A DNA stretch of 64,000 nucleotides from assembly GCF_014697425.1 (NCBI RefSeq), contig NZ_JACJRU010000038.1, positions 1 through 64,000 on the forward strand. The letters run 5' to 3'. Every line of letters begins with the position of its first letter. Position 1 is the first letter of the stretch. The position numbers and the translations under genes were made by a program. The notes beneath the pieces are model-generated. The model searched no databases and had not been told where the DNA came from. It worked only from the letters and a program-made list of their open reading frames with translations. This DNA comes from Nostoc sp. FACHB-110 (GTDB lineage: Bacteria; Cyanobacteriota; Cyanobacteriia; Cyanobacteriales; Nostocaceae). This document shows positions 28,526-37,616 of the stretch, piece after piece.

Positions 28526-29428
28526 ATGAAAATTTCTAAATTTTATCTAGGTTTAGCAGGTGCGATCGCTATTCTTAGTAGTGTGGGATATTATTATGTT
28601 TTTATCTTAGGTGCGCCACAACTAGATCCACCCCAACAAGAAGCAGATACAGGCTTAAAATTTCAACTAGAAACTTTCAATTCTCCAGCTATGGGTACAG
28701 TCCGCCAATATGGTGTGATTTTACCTCCTAACTATCAAAAAAATCCCCAAACTCGCTATCCAGTTATATTTTTATTGCATGGTGGTCATGATGATGCGCG
28801 AGCCTATGCTGATAAATATGCCATCATTAGCGTATTACATGAATTATATAAAAGTGGCAAATTACCACTATCAATTATCATTACACCAGATGGTAATGAT
28901 AATCGCGGTTCTAGCCCTTTATATGACCCCGATTATTATGATGGGCCGAACGGTAAAATCGGGACTTTGATTGGTTCAGAATTAGTCCAAGTTGTAAAGT
29001 CACGCTACCGGACTTTAAATCAGCCCCAATTTTGGGCATTAGGTGGTTTATCTTCTGGTGGATGGGGCGCGTTTAATATTGGTTTACGCTATCTCAATAA
29101 CTTTAATATATTATTTAGTCATAGCGGTTACTTTACCGATGACAGTGGGGCGCAAAATAGCCCCTTACAAATAGTGCAACAGCTATCAATTGCTGATCAA
29201 AAGCGACTAAGGATATATCTTGATGCAGGCTTGAACGATCATAATTTATTAGCTTCTACTAAAGCTTTTCACCAAGTTCTCAATAAGTTAAATATAGTTA
29301 ATGTATTTTATGCTTTCCCGGGAGGTCATGGTTTATCTGGTGCAGATGTCGGCTGGAATTATTTTCACAAGCATTTAAAAGATTCTCTTTCTTATGTGGG
29401 AGAACAATTTAAAACAGCTAAAAAATAG
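28526..29428 (+). CDS. Membrane-anchored esterase, paralogue of the upstream gene
   Basis: From ATG 28526 the 300-residue protein has an N-terminal membrane anchor (FYLGLAGAIAILSSVGYYYVF) rather than a lipobox. The same esterase domain follows: ILPPNYQKNPQTRYPVIFLL, LHGGHDD, ITPDGNDNRGSS, GGLSSGGWG, LDAGLNDH and a catalytic His in PGGHGLSG. The reading frame extends 16 codons upstream, but that stretch overlaps the intergenic hairpin and has no matching residues in the paralogue. It should work in the periplasm on the same class of esters as its neighbour. Confidence 0.85.
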   Translation: MKISKFYLGLAGAIAILSSVGYYYVFILGAPQLDPPQQEADTGLKFQLETFNSPAMGTVRQYGVILPPNYQKNPQTRYPVIFLLHGGHDDARAYADKYAIISVLHELYKSGKLPLSIIITPDGNDNRGSSPLYDPDYYDGPNGKIGTLIGSELVQVVKSRYRTLNQPQFWALGGLSSGGWGAFNIGLRYLNNFNILFSHSGYFTDDSGAQNSPLQIVQQLSIADQKRLRIYLDAGLNDHNLLASTKAFHQVLNKLNIVNVFYAFPGGHGLSGADVGWNYFHKHLKDSLSYVGEQFKTAKK

Positions 29429-29464
29429 TTAATTGTAATTAAATATTATAATTTTAAGTAATTA

Positions 29465-31135
29465 ATGATTCATAAATTCAAAACTCAAATTGGACTTTGG
29501 AGCGTAGCTGTCCTGACTGGGTTAGTCGGTATAGTCAATGTTTTATCTGCGGTTACACCAAATCTATATGGGCGTAATCATTGGTTAAAAGAATTTTTAC
29601 CTTTTGAAATTCGTGCCAGTGGTCATATATTTGCAGCTTTAACAGGCTTTGTTTTGCTGACATTAGCTACTAATTTATTACGGCGCAAGCGTGTTGCTTG
29701 GCTACTTACAATCAGTATATTAATTATTTCAATTTTTAGCCATCTACTTAAAGGACTAGATTACGAAGAAAGTATCTTATCTGGTATCTTGCTAGGACAA
29801 TTAATGTTAATGCGTCATGTGTTTACAGCCCAATCAGATAGACCTTCAATTGCTAGAGGTGTACGAGTATTGATTGGGGCGTTGCTGTTTACCTTGGCTT
29901 ATGGAACAGTAGGATTTTATTTATTGGATGGCAAATTTTCCGAAAATTTTAATTGGGGAGAAGCCGTAATTCAGACTTTAGCAATGTTTTTTACGGAAGA
30001 TAATTGGGGTTTACAACCTACTTCAAAATTTGGGGAATTTTTTGCTAATTCTATATATGTAATTGCTGCCAGCACAATTACTTTTGCAATCGTGATGCTG
30101 TTACAGCCTGTATTTTTGCAGAACTCAGCAACAGCTATTGAGCGACAAAAAGCTCAAGAAATTGTTGAACAGTATGGTTGCTCTTCTTTAGCAGCATTCA
30201 CACTTTTAAGTGATAAAAGTTATTTTTTTAGTCCCTCTGGTAAAAGTGTAATTGCTTATGTACCCAAAGGACGCGGAGCGATCGCCCTCGGAGACCCCAT
30301 CGGCCCAATTGAAGACCGCAAAGAAGTAATTGTGAGTTTTCAGCAGTTTTGTCAACGCAATGATTGGTATCCTGCCTTTTATCAAACTTTACCCGATGAT
30401 ATTGATATTTATACTTCTTTAGGGTTTAGGGTAATGAAGATTGGCGAAGAGGCGATCGTTGATTTGCAAAATTTTACTTTACAAGGCAAAGCCGGAAAAA
30501 ACTTTCGTCCCTCAATTAATCGGTTAACCAAACTCGGTTATCAAGTCAATTTTTATCACCCACCAATAGCAAATGACTTGTTACATCAACTCAAACCTGT
30601 GAGTGATGAATGGCTAAAAATGGCCCAAGGTTCAGAAAAACGCTTTTCTTTAGGCTGGTTTGACGAAACTTATCTGCGAAATTGCGAAATTGCAGTGGTA
30701 CATACTCCAGAAGGTGGAATTGCTGCATTCACTAACGTTTTACCTGAGTATCAGCTAAACGAAATCACCATCGATATGATGCGCCATCGTGCCGAGATGG
30801 AAAATGGGATGATGGATTTTTTATTTACTTCCCTGCTGCAACATTTTAAAGACGAAGGCTACGATACTTTTAATTTTGGCCTCTCCGCCTTGGCTGGTGT
30901 GGGTGACAATCCAGAGTCACACCGCTTAGAAAAAGTTCTGCGCTATTTGTACGAACATTTAAACCGCTTCTACAACTTTCAAGGCTTACATGCTTACAAA
31001 GACAAGTTTCGCCCCAATTGGGAACCCCGTTATTTGGTTTACCCTAGTTTAACGGCTTTACCTGATGTAGTTGTAGCATTAATTCGCGCCGATTCAGGCG
31101 ATCGCCTCCTTGATTATTTTAAACCAGGAGCCTAG
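29465..31135 (+). CDS. DUF2156 phosphatidylglycerol lysyltransferase-like protein
   Basis: The 556-residue protein has six hydrophobic segments in residues 10-220, then a cytosolic double-GNAT synthase domain as in the C-terminal half of MprF/LpiA: FFSPSGKSVIAYVPKGRGAI, ALGDPIGP, FYQTLPDDIDIYTSLGFRVM, KIGEEAIVDL, FSLGWFDETYL, the DMMRHR segment, NFGLSALAGVG and a closing KDKFRPNWEPRYLVYP. These enzymes transfer an amino acid from aminoacyl-tRNA to phosphatidylglycerol. It lacks the flippase part of fused MprF, which is encoded divergently at 25617. Confidence 0.9.
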   Translation: MIHKFKTQIGLWSVAVLTGLVGIVNVLSAVTPNLYGRNHWLKEFLPFEIRASGHIFAALTGFVLLTLATNLLRRKRVAWLLTISILIISIFSHLLKGLDYEESILSGILLGQLMLMRHVFTAQSDRPSIARGVRVLIGALLFTLAYGTVGFYLLDGKFSENFNWGEAVIQTLAMFFTEDNWGLQPTSKFGEFFANSIYVIAASTITFAIVMLLQPVFLQNSATAIERQKAQEIVEQYGCSSLAAFTLLSDKSYFFSPSGKSVIAYVPKGRGAIALGDPIGPIEDRKEVIVSFQQFCQRNDWYPAFYQTLPDDIDIYTSLGFRVMKIGEEAIVDLQNFTLQGKAGKNFRPSINRLTKLGYQVNFYHPPIANDLLHQLKPVSDEWLKMAQGSEKRFSLGWFDETYLRNCEIAVVHTPEGGIAAFTNVLPEYQLNEITIDMMRHRAEMENGMMDFLFTSLLQHFKDEGYDTFNFGLSALAGVGDNPESHRLEKVLRYLYEHLNRFYNFQGLHAYKDKFRPNWEPRYLVYPSLTALPDVVVALIRADSGDRLLDYFKPGA

Positions 31136-31207
31136 AGCATCTTGATTCTGACTCCTGACTCCTGGCTTGTGAATTCTTCTTTAATTACCTATCTCTGCGT
31201 TAAATAC

Positions 31208-31299
31208 AGGACTTACGCAAAAATTCTCAAAAAGCTTAATTTATCGAACCGCCAAGTCGCCAAGAACGCCAAGAAATCGTAGAGTCTGCGTAAGTCCTA
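31208..31299. mobile_element. MITE-like element, GGACTTACGC family (family B), copy 2
   Basis: AGGACTTACGC at the left and its complement GCGTAAGTCCTA at the right frame 92 bases. The interior differs from copy 1, although both copies are AT-rich with a CGCCAAGAACGCC-type block. It sits between the synthase gene and the end of cnfR. Confidence 0.7.
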
Positions 31300-31310
31300 A
31301 AATACTCCAG

Positions 31311-32900
31311 TTAAGCGAGATTCAACACCTTGCGTAACAGTGCTTGGTCTTCGATTTTCGCTTTGAGGCGACCATTTTCCACATCTCGAATCCAGCTTTG
31401 GCTTTTGCCGGTGAGTTTGGCTAATTCTCGTTGGGAGAGATTTAAATTTTTGCGGGCTTCTAAAATCTGTTCGCCAACTAAATCGCCTGTAATTCTGACT
31501 CGTCTTCTATTTTTGATAGTGCGTCGTTGCTTCTTTTCCGAGTCAGAAATTTGCTGTTCCCATTCTGGCGGTAGTTCAAATGACAAAATCCGCGCGTTCA
31601 TCAACAGGTTCCATTTTCCACGGGGGCCGGAATCTGTCAGTCGGGTTTCGCCACCACCATCGTTAATCCAAAATTCTAAGGCTTCGTCTGGATCTTCGGG
31701 AATGCCCATTAACTTCGCCCACAATGGTTGAATTTCTAAGGGGTAAGTTACTGGGTCAAACATGGGTTTGATACCCAAATGATTCAGCACTTCTAAGTCA
31801 TTTTCAAATGTCCGCAGTAGTCTTTTGCGTTCTTCTCGCTGTCGGGAAGCTAGGGTAACTTTTTCCTCACCATAAGCAATGCGTAACAAGGTAGGAACAG
31901 TGATGCGTTGTTCTCTACCCATCTTGGTTTTGAATAATAACCACAACATGAGTCGGACTGCGCCTTCGTGTTGTTGCCAAATACTCATAACGGTGGTGAG
32001 TAAGGTTTTGGGCAAACTACCGTATTGATAAAAGGCGCTACGCTCTTTACAAGCTTGTTTGTTGAGGAAATGCTGCGCCCAAATTCCGGCGCGAATTTTG
32101 AAGGTTAGCCCGACTAGGTATTTACAGCCTATGTCATCTTCTTGGAAGTGGTGTTGGATATGGACTAAGTGCCACAAGCGAGATTGAGTAACTGAAAATC
32201 CTTTGACACGCCCTTGTTGCGGCCAGTCAATAGATATTAACAGCGAGCAAGCTTGTTGGACAAGATTTTTCATTAAGGTGAGTTTGGCAGTTTTACTCAG
32301 GTCTTTGCGCTTTTCTAGCCCCAAGTATTTTTCTATTTGCCGTTCATCTAGGGAAAATTCTTGCTCCCAAGGTTGTTCTAAGGTTGTGGCGTAGGCGGCA
32401 AATATTAAATGGATACAAGCCGCCCGAATATCCATTGTTTCGATCGCTTCTAAATTAGTGATATGATCGCTAACTTGAAAAGGATGTTGAATGTGAAAAG
32501 CAATCGCACCTTTGCCTTGGCTGACTTGTCGGCTGTAACATAGATATCCTTCTGCATCATGTTCCCAATTTAAGGATGTGCGTTGAGCCAATAAATTACA
32601 CGCTTCCCAAATTGCGATCGCTGAAGCAAAAGGGTTATTCTTCCCATTAGAAAATAAATCCGGGCTAGTAGCGTCTCGCGGTTCGACTTTGCATCTCCCC
32701 TTTTTCGCTTGCCACGGTATAGGCGAATTTGTCGGACAAGCTATTACACATTGCGGTTCAGGATAATAGCCCTCACAATTGTTACACAGACAAGGATCAA
32801 TCCAATATTCATCATCTTCTAACTGAATCGCACCCGTAGGACATTGGGGACGGCAGTTATCACATCCAACGCAACTGTTGTTAGGAATTGTATACGGCAT
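31311..32900 (-). CDS. cnfR: Ferredoxin-HTH regulator of heterocyst nitrogen fixation
   Basis: The 529-residue protein begins with a two-cluster ferredoxin domain: CVGCDNCRPQCPTGAI and CLCNNCEGYYPEPQCVIACP within residues 10-65. A long cyanobacteria-specific middle follows, and it ends in a Cro/CI-type helix-turn-helix (LNLSQRELAKLTGKSQSWIR, about 480-505). This architecture is that of CnfR/PatB. In Anabaena and Leptolyngbya it activates nif genes under micro-oxic conditions through its iron-sulfur domain. ATG 32900 removes six residues of a longer frame and fits the family. The next gene is fdxB, facing away. Confidence 0.93.
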   Translation of the reverse strand: MPYTIPNNSCVGCDNCRPQCPTGAIQLEDDEYWIDPCLCNNCEGYYPEPQCVIACPTNSPIPWQAKKGRCKVEPRDATSPDLFSNGKNNPFASAIAIWEACNLLAQRTSLNWEHDAEGYLCYSRQVSQGKGAIAFHIQHPFQVSDHITNLEAIETMDIRAACIHLIFAAYATTLEQPWEQEFSLDERQIEKYLGLEKRKDLSKTAKLTLMKNLVQQACSLLISIDWPQQGRVKGFSVTQSRLWHLVHIQHHFQEDDIGCKYLVGLTFKIRAGIWAQHFLNKQACKERSAFYQYGSLPKTLLTTVMSIWQQHEGAVRLMLWLLFKTKMGREQRITVPTLLRIAYGEEKVTLASRQREERKRLLRTFENDLEVLNHLGIKPMFDPVTYPLEIQPLWAKLMGIPEDPDEALEFWINDGGGETRLTDSGPRGKWNLLMNARILSFELPPEWEQQISDSEKKQRRTIKNRRRVRITGDLVGEQILEARKNLNLSQRELAKLTGKSQSWIRDVENGRLKAKIEDQALLRKVLNLA

Positions 32901-33829
32901 AAAACAACTTCTTCCCACCTAATCGTTGAGATGTTTGGCTCAAGTCTCCCCTGGATGTGTCCTGTTTATTTATCACTCGCAACCACATTAATTACCTAGC
33001 AAGAAGTAAATTTCCTTGCTGCGATAATTGCCCACATCCATATTCAGACTTAGTATCCAAGTAGAGGCTCAATTAGGCTTTTCAGCCCAGCCGAATCTTT
33101 ATTGTTCATTAACTATAAATTTCATAAATATTTAGATGATTTTGTTCATCATGAGCTTAGGAAATTTTCTTAAGCTTTCATATTTTTTTAATTCTTAACC
33201 TTTAATGTTTGGCATCAAAACCTTAACCCAAGGTTTTTTGCTGAATTTTTATACACACAATTGTTTGGCATAATCCCATTTATTAATAATTTTAATATTT
33301 AATATCAAGCTAACTGCTGCTATAAAAATTACATTTTGAATTGAAATGCTCAAATTACCAGATTATTGGTACTTTGGGCATTTTTATTGCTAAATAACAA
33401 TACGTTGCTAATACAAATTGCAAATATATTTATGTAATGAAAGAACATAAGTTTTGTATAGTGATTTACTGTCTTTTTGATGTCGGCTAAAAGCTGCAAA
33501 AGAATTGCATTATTAATTTAGGCAGTAATTAACTTTAAGGTAATTGATTTAACTAAATATAGGCAATGCAAATCCCCAACTTTTTAAAGAAGTCGGGGAT
33601 TTTGGCAGACACGAATCATTGAATACTACAATTTTTATCAAAAAATATGAAAATTATTGCTATAAAGTCTCATTTAAATCATCAAAATTAACTAGAAAAC
33701 AGATGAAAAGTCATCAAATTTTAATGAAAGAAAAATTAATTGTTTCACAACAAAACAAAACAATTAGATTAAGTTAGTATGAAATTAAGTACAAACGATT
33801 AGATTGGCAAAATTGCCGAAGGTTTATTC
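32901..33829. other. Long divergent control region between cnfR and fdxB
   Basis: Over 900 AT-rich bases with no supported gene. It holds the promoters of cnfR (left) and fdxB (right) and a hairpin at 33570-33603. A GTA-N10-TAC sequence near 33778 resembles an NtcA box but has the wrong spacing. No other operator could be assigned by eye. Confidence 0.5.
33570..33603. terminator. Hairpin of the AAATCCCC family
   Basis: AAATCCCCAACTTT pairs with AAGTCGGGGATTT (one G-A mismatch) around a 6-base loop, about 225 bases before fdxB. With no gene directly upstream on the plus strand, it could end an unannotated transcript or read-through RNA. Confidence 0.5.
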
Positions 33830-34123
33830 ATGGCAGCACTAACAGGATTGACATTTGGAGGTAAAACCTGGACACCTAAATTTGCCCAGGAGATTGACAA
33901 AGATAAATGTATCGGCTGTGGCAGATGTATTAAAGTGTGTGGGTATAGTGTGCTGGATTTAAAAGCACTCAATGAAGAAGGCGAATTTGTCGAAGATGAA
34001 GAAGATGATGAAATCGAGCGCAAAGTCATGGTAGTTGCTCATCCAGAGAACTGCATTGGTTGTGAAGCTTGCTCTCGGATTTGTCCTAAGAACTGCTACA
34101 GCCACGCTGAATTGAACAACTAA
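33830..34123 (+). CDS. fdxB: Nif-associated ferredoxin III (2[4Fe-4S])
   Basis: The 97-residue ferredoxin has two cluster motifs, [12 protein letters not shown] near 27-38 and [15 protein letters not shown] near 76-90, separated by an acidic stretch (EDEEDDEIE). This layout matches the nif-specific ferredoxin III family. It would supply low-potential electrons for nitrogenase maturation or activity. It stands alone between cnfR (divergent) and the cox operon, and is a plausible CnfR target. Confidence 0.92.
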   Translation: MAALTGLTFGGKTWTPKFAQEIDKDKCIGCGRCIKVCGYSVLDLKALNEEGEFVEDEEDDEIERKVMVVAHPENCIGCEACSRICPKNCYSHAELNN

Positions 34124-34634
34124 ACATTTGCGGAAACTTCAAAGTTGTTGTGTTGATAAGGGGGTACTCAGCAAGGTAAATTGAGGGGAATTGATCTAAT
34201 TACTAGGAATGGTGAAAAAGTTCATAGTAAACAAATGCGTAAATTGTAAATTGTTACTTATTAACTAAATCATACTTGCTGCTATTTTGAATGTTCAAAA
34301 TGAGAACTAATAGTACCCTCTGACAACAACTATTACTGCTTGTAGAACTAGAAGGTACTCTGGTCGAATTTATTAGAAATATTGTTAAGTTTTGGGGGAA
34401 GGATCTGAAGAGATTTGGAAAATTCTCCCAAGTTTTACATTATGTAAGATACAACGTTAATAAGTAGAACTCAAAAGTCAAAAATCAAATATCGACAGAA
34501 TTTGATTATAAGCTTTTGTACTGATTTAAATCGTGAAGTTAAGTGTGTTAATGAAGTATCAAAAAATGAAGTTCACCAAATAAATTTCATACTTCATACT
34601 TCACACTTCATACTTCATCCTTACAGGAGCTTTT
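34124..34634. other. Upstream region of the cox operon
   Basis: About 510 bases without a supported gene. It contains the coxB promoter region and ends in a heptamer array (34588-34620). An AGGAG ribosome site (ACAGGAGCTTTT) directly precedes coxB. Confidence 0.5.
34588..34620. repeat. ATACTTC heptamer array before coxB
   Basis: About five tandem units of CATACTTC/CACACTTC type, 15 bases before the coxB start codon, so the array is within the 5' leader. Confidence 0.75.
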
Positions 34635-35609
34635 ATGCAACAAATTCCTGTTTCACTATGGACGCTAGTTGCTGGTATGGCAGTTACAGCGTTTAGTGTT
34701 TGGGTTGGTCAAAATCACGCACTATTACCAGTACAAGCATCACAACAAGCTCCTTTGGTAGATGGATTTTTTAACATCATGTTTACCATTGCGATCGCTT
34801 TATTTCTGGTTGTAGAAAGCACCATTCTGATTTTTTTAGTAAAGTTTCGTCGCCGTCGCGGTGACGAAACCGATGGTTTACCAATAGAGGGCAATGTTCC
34901 TTTAGAAATTTTCTGGACAGCTATCCCATCAGTGATTGTGATTGGCTTAGGCATTTATAGCGTAGATGTCTTTAATCAGATGGGTGGTTTGGAGCCAGGA
35001 AGTCACGCCCATTCTCCGGCTCATGTTGCCCATAGTTCTGGAACTGCCCTAGCCGCTACCCTCAATGATATCCCAGAACCAACTTCAGCCCCAAGCATTG
35101 GCCTTGGTGCGAGTCGAGGAGAAAGCAAACCTGCGGATTTGGTAGTGAACGTTACCGGAATGCAATTTGCTTGGATTTTCGAGTATCCCAACGGTGGCGT
35201 TACCACTGGTGAGTTACATATTCCTGTAGGTGCTGATGTGCAGTTGAATTTGTCAGCCCAGGATGTGATTCACGCCTTTTGGGTTCCACAATTCCGGGTG
35301 AAACAAGACGCACTTCCCGGTATCCCCACTCAATTGCGCTTCACCGCCACTAAAACAGGTACTTATCCCGTCGTGTGTGCGGAACTGTGCGGTGGCTATC
35401 ACGGTTCTATGCGATCGCAAGTCATCGTCCACACACCAGAAGAATACGATAGCTGGTTGAAAGAAACCCAACTCGCCCAAAAACCAGACTTGCAAAAAGC
35501 GATCGCAATTAATCCCGCCGACTTATCACCCTCCGAGTTCCTTGCGCCTCACATCCAACACCTGGGCGTGAGTGCAGCAACTCTAGAGTCAATAGTCAAA
35601 GGTCAATAG
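34635..35609 (+). CDS. coxB: Cytochrome c oxidase subunit II
   Basis: The 324-residue protein has an N-terminal anchor (about 7-25) and a second helix (46-68). A cupredoxin domain carries the CuA site: an upstream His in DVIHAFWVP and CAELCGGYHGSM with the two cysteines, His and Met. It accepts electrons from cytochrome c or plastocyanin on the outer face. First gene of coxB-coxA-coxC. Placement beside cnfR and fdxB suggests the heterocyst-specific Cox2 enzyme, which removes oxygen to protect nitrogenase. Confidence 0.95.
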   Translation: MQQIPVSLWTLVAGMAVTAFSVWVGQNHALLPVQASQQAPLVDGFFNIMFTIAIALFLVVESTILIFLVKFRRRRGDETDGLPIEGNVPLEIFWTAIPSVIVIGLGIYSVDVFNQMGGLEPGSHAHSPAHVAHSSGTALAATLNDIPEPTSAPSIGLGASRGESKPADLVVNVTGMQFAWIFEYPNGGVTTGELHIPVGADVQLNLSAQDVIHAFWVPQFRVKQDALPGIPTQLRFTATKTGTYPVVCAELCGGYHGSMRSQVIVHTPEEYDSWLKETQLAQKPDLQKAIAINPADLSPSEFLAPHIQHLGVSAATLESIVKGQ

Positions 35610-35610
35610 A

Positions 35611-35747
35611 AAGTATGAAGTGTGAAGTATGAAGTATGAAATTTTTTATCCTTCATCACTTTAGGCTTCTTTGTTTAGGAGTCAACGGTAAAGAACGAAT
35701 GACAAATGACCAATGACTCATGACTCATGACAAATGACCAATGACAA
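35611..35747. repeat. Two heptamer arrays between coxB and coxA
   Basis: The first array, 35611-35640, is GTATGAA/GTGTGAA units. The second, 35700-35747, alternates ATGACAA, ATGACCA and ATGACTC heptamers. Both are STRR-type repeats lying in transcribed, untranslated DNA if the three genes are one operon. Confidence 0.75.
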
Positions 35748-35751
35748 AGCG

Positions 35752-35789
35752 CAAAGTCTGAACGGAGGCTTCCTCCGATCAGAACTTTG
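35752..35789 (+). promoter_or_regulatory. Long hairpin in the coxA leader
   Basis: CAAAGT-CTGA-CGGAGG pairs with CCTCCG-TCAG-ACTTTG with only minor bulges, ending 17 bases before the coxA ATG and just before an AGAAAGGAC ribosome site. It may modulate coxA translation or mRNA processing. It has no T tract, so it is probably not a terminator. Confidence 0.55.
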
Positions 35790-35806
35790 TAAGAAAGGAC
35801 AAACTT

Positions 35807-37486
35807 ATGACACAAACAGACTTACCTCGGAACACACCGCCCGATAAAAATCCACAAGTAGCCGTTACCCATACTGCACATCCCAAAAAGTGGAAATGGT
35901 ACGACTACTTCACCTTCAACATTGACCATAAAGTAATCGGGATTCAGTATCTAGTCACGGCGTTTTTGTTTTACCTCATCGGTGGATTGATGGCTATTGC
36001 CATTCGCGCCGAACTCGCCACCCCAGATGCGGATATTCTCGATCCCAACCTATATAACGCCTTCATGACCAACCACGGGACAATCATGATTTTCCTGTGG
36101 ATTGTTCCCAGTGCGATTGGGGGATTTGGCAACTATCTAGTACCGTTGATGGTTGGTGCTAGAGATATGGCATTCCCCAAACTGAATGCGATCGCTTTTT
36201 GGTTAAACCCACCAGCCGGATTATTGCTGTTAGCAAGTTTCTTCTTTGGTGGTTCCCAATCAGGTTGGACAGCTTACCCACCACTGAGTTTAGTTACCGC
36301 GCCAGTTGCCCAATCTCTATGGATTTTGGCGATTGTCTTAGTCGGTACTTCCTCAATTTTGGGTTCCCTAAACTTTGTCATCACCATCTTAATGATGAAA
36401 GTCCCCAGCTTGAAATGGGATCAACTACCCTTATTTTGCTGGGCAATCTTAGCCACCTCAGTACTAGCACTTCTCTCTACACCTGTGTTAGCTGCGGGTT
36501 TGGTATTGCTGTTGTTTGACCTAAACTTCGGCACATCCTTCTTTAAACCAGATGCAGGCGGTAACGTTGTTATCTATCAACACCTTTTCTGGTTCTATTC
36601 TCACCCGGCAGTATATCTGATGATTCTGCCAATTTTCGGCATCATGTCCGAAGTCATTCCCGTTCACGCCCGTAAACCAATTTTCGGATATAAAGCGATC
36701 GCTTATTCCAGCGTCGCCATCTGCGTCGTCGGATTATTCGTTTGGGTACACCACATGTTTACCAGTGGTACACCCGGTTGGATGCGGATGTTCTTCACAA
36801 TTTCTACCCTCATCGTTGCTGTTCCCACTGGCGTAAAAATATTTGCTTGGGTGGCGACCCTCTGGGGTGGAAAAATCCGCTTTACCAGTGCCATGCTATT
36901 TGCCATTGGTTTATTGTCGATGTTCGTCATGGGTGGTTTAAGCGGCGTAACAATGGGAACAGCCCCCTTTGATGTTCACGTCCACGATACCTACTATGTA
37001 GTCGGACACTTCCACTACGTCTTATTTGGTGGTTCCGTATTTGGTATTTACGCAGGTATATATCACTGGTTCCCCAAAATGACCGGACACAAGCTAAACG
37101 AAACCTTGGGTCAGATTCACTTTGCCCTCACCTTCATCGGGACAAACCTTACCTTCTTACCGATGCACGAATTAGGTCTACAAGGTATGCCCCGACGAGT
37201 CGCCATGTATGACCCCCAATTCACTAGCTTGAATGAAATTTGTACCATCGGCGCATTCATCTTAGGCTTATCAGTCATCCCCTTTACCATCAACATACTG
37301 TGGAGTTGGAGTAGAGGCGAAGTTGCTGGTGATAATCCTTGGCGGGCTTTAACCTTAGAATGGACAACCAGTTCACCCCCATTGATTGAAAACTGGGAAG
37401 TCTTACCCGTAGTCACTCACGGCCCCTACGACTACGGCCATAGCCCCGAAGCACAACCCACCGCAACACCTGAAGTGAGTGCGTAG
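35807..37486 (+). CDS. coxA: Cytochrome c oxidase subunit I, A2 type
   Basis: The 559-residue protein has twelve membrane helices. The heme a/a3 and CuB ligands are visible: MTNHGTIMIF, FWFYSHPAVYLMILP, WVHHMFTSG and VVGHFHYVLFGG. The usual HPEVY glutamate is replaced by Ala and preceded by Tyr-Ser, the YS signature of A2-type heme-copper oxidases. It reduces O2 to water while pumping protons. It is the second gene of the operon, preceded by heptamer arrays and a hairpin. Confidence 0.97.
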   Translation: MTQTDLPRNTPPDKNPQVAVTHTAHPKKWKWYDYFTFNIDHKVIGIQYLVTAFLFYLIGGLMAIAIRAELATPDADILDPNLYNAFMTNHGTIMIFLWIVPSAIGGFGNYLVPLMVGARDMAFPKLNAIAFWLNPPAGLLLLASFFFGGSQSGWTAYPPLSLVTAPVAQSLWILAIVLVGTSSILGSLNFVITILMMKVPSLKWDQLPLFCWAILATSVLALLSTPVLAAGLVLLLFDLNFGTSFFKPDAGGNVVIYQHLFWFYSHPAVYLMILPIFGIMSEVIPVHARKPIFGYKAIAYSSVAICVVGLFVWVHHMFTSGTPGWMRMFFTISTLIVAVPTGVKIFAWVATLWGGKIRFTSAMLFAIGLLSMFVMGGLSGVTMGTAPFDVHVHDTYYVVGHFHYVLFGGSVFGIYAGIYHWFPKMTGHKLNETLGQIHFALTFIGTNLTFLPMHELGLQGMPRRVAMYDPQFTSLNEICTIGAFILGLSVIPFTINILWSWSRGEVAGDNPWRALTLEWTTSSPPLIENWEVLPVVTHGPYDYGHSPEAQPTATPEVSA

Positions 37487-37492
37487 TTATAA

Positions 37493-37579
37493 ACCTAACC
37501 CCCCAACCCCCTTCCCTCGTAGGGAAGGGGGAGTCAGATAGATTCCCCTCTCCTCTTAGGAGAGGGGTTAGGGGAGAGG
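37493..37579. repeat. Double hairpin of CCCCTTCCCT/CCCCTCTCC type between coxA and coxC
   Basis: CCCCCTTCCCT pairs with AGGGAAGGGGG around a CGT loop, and CCCCTCTCCT pairs with AGGAGAGGGG just after. This is a common cyanobacterial foldback repeat. It lies between coxA and coxC and could attenuate coxC or stabilise the upstream mRNA. Confidence 0.7.
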
Positions 37580-37616
37580 TCAAAATTCCCCCCTGAAAAA
37601 TTCAGATGGTAAAAAT

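Noticed and set aside
30290-30310. HIP1 octamers (GCGATCGC) across the window as regulatory sites
   Set aside because: They occur throughout genes and spacers alike, as is general in cyanobacteria, so individual copies were not annotated.
33776-33795. Possible NtcA box before fdxB (GTATGAAATTAAGTAC)
   Set aside because: The half-sites are separated by 10 bases rather than 8, so it does not fit the consensus.
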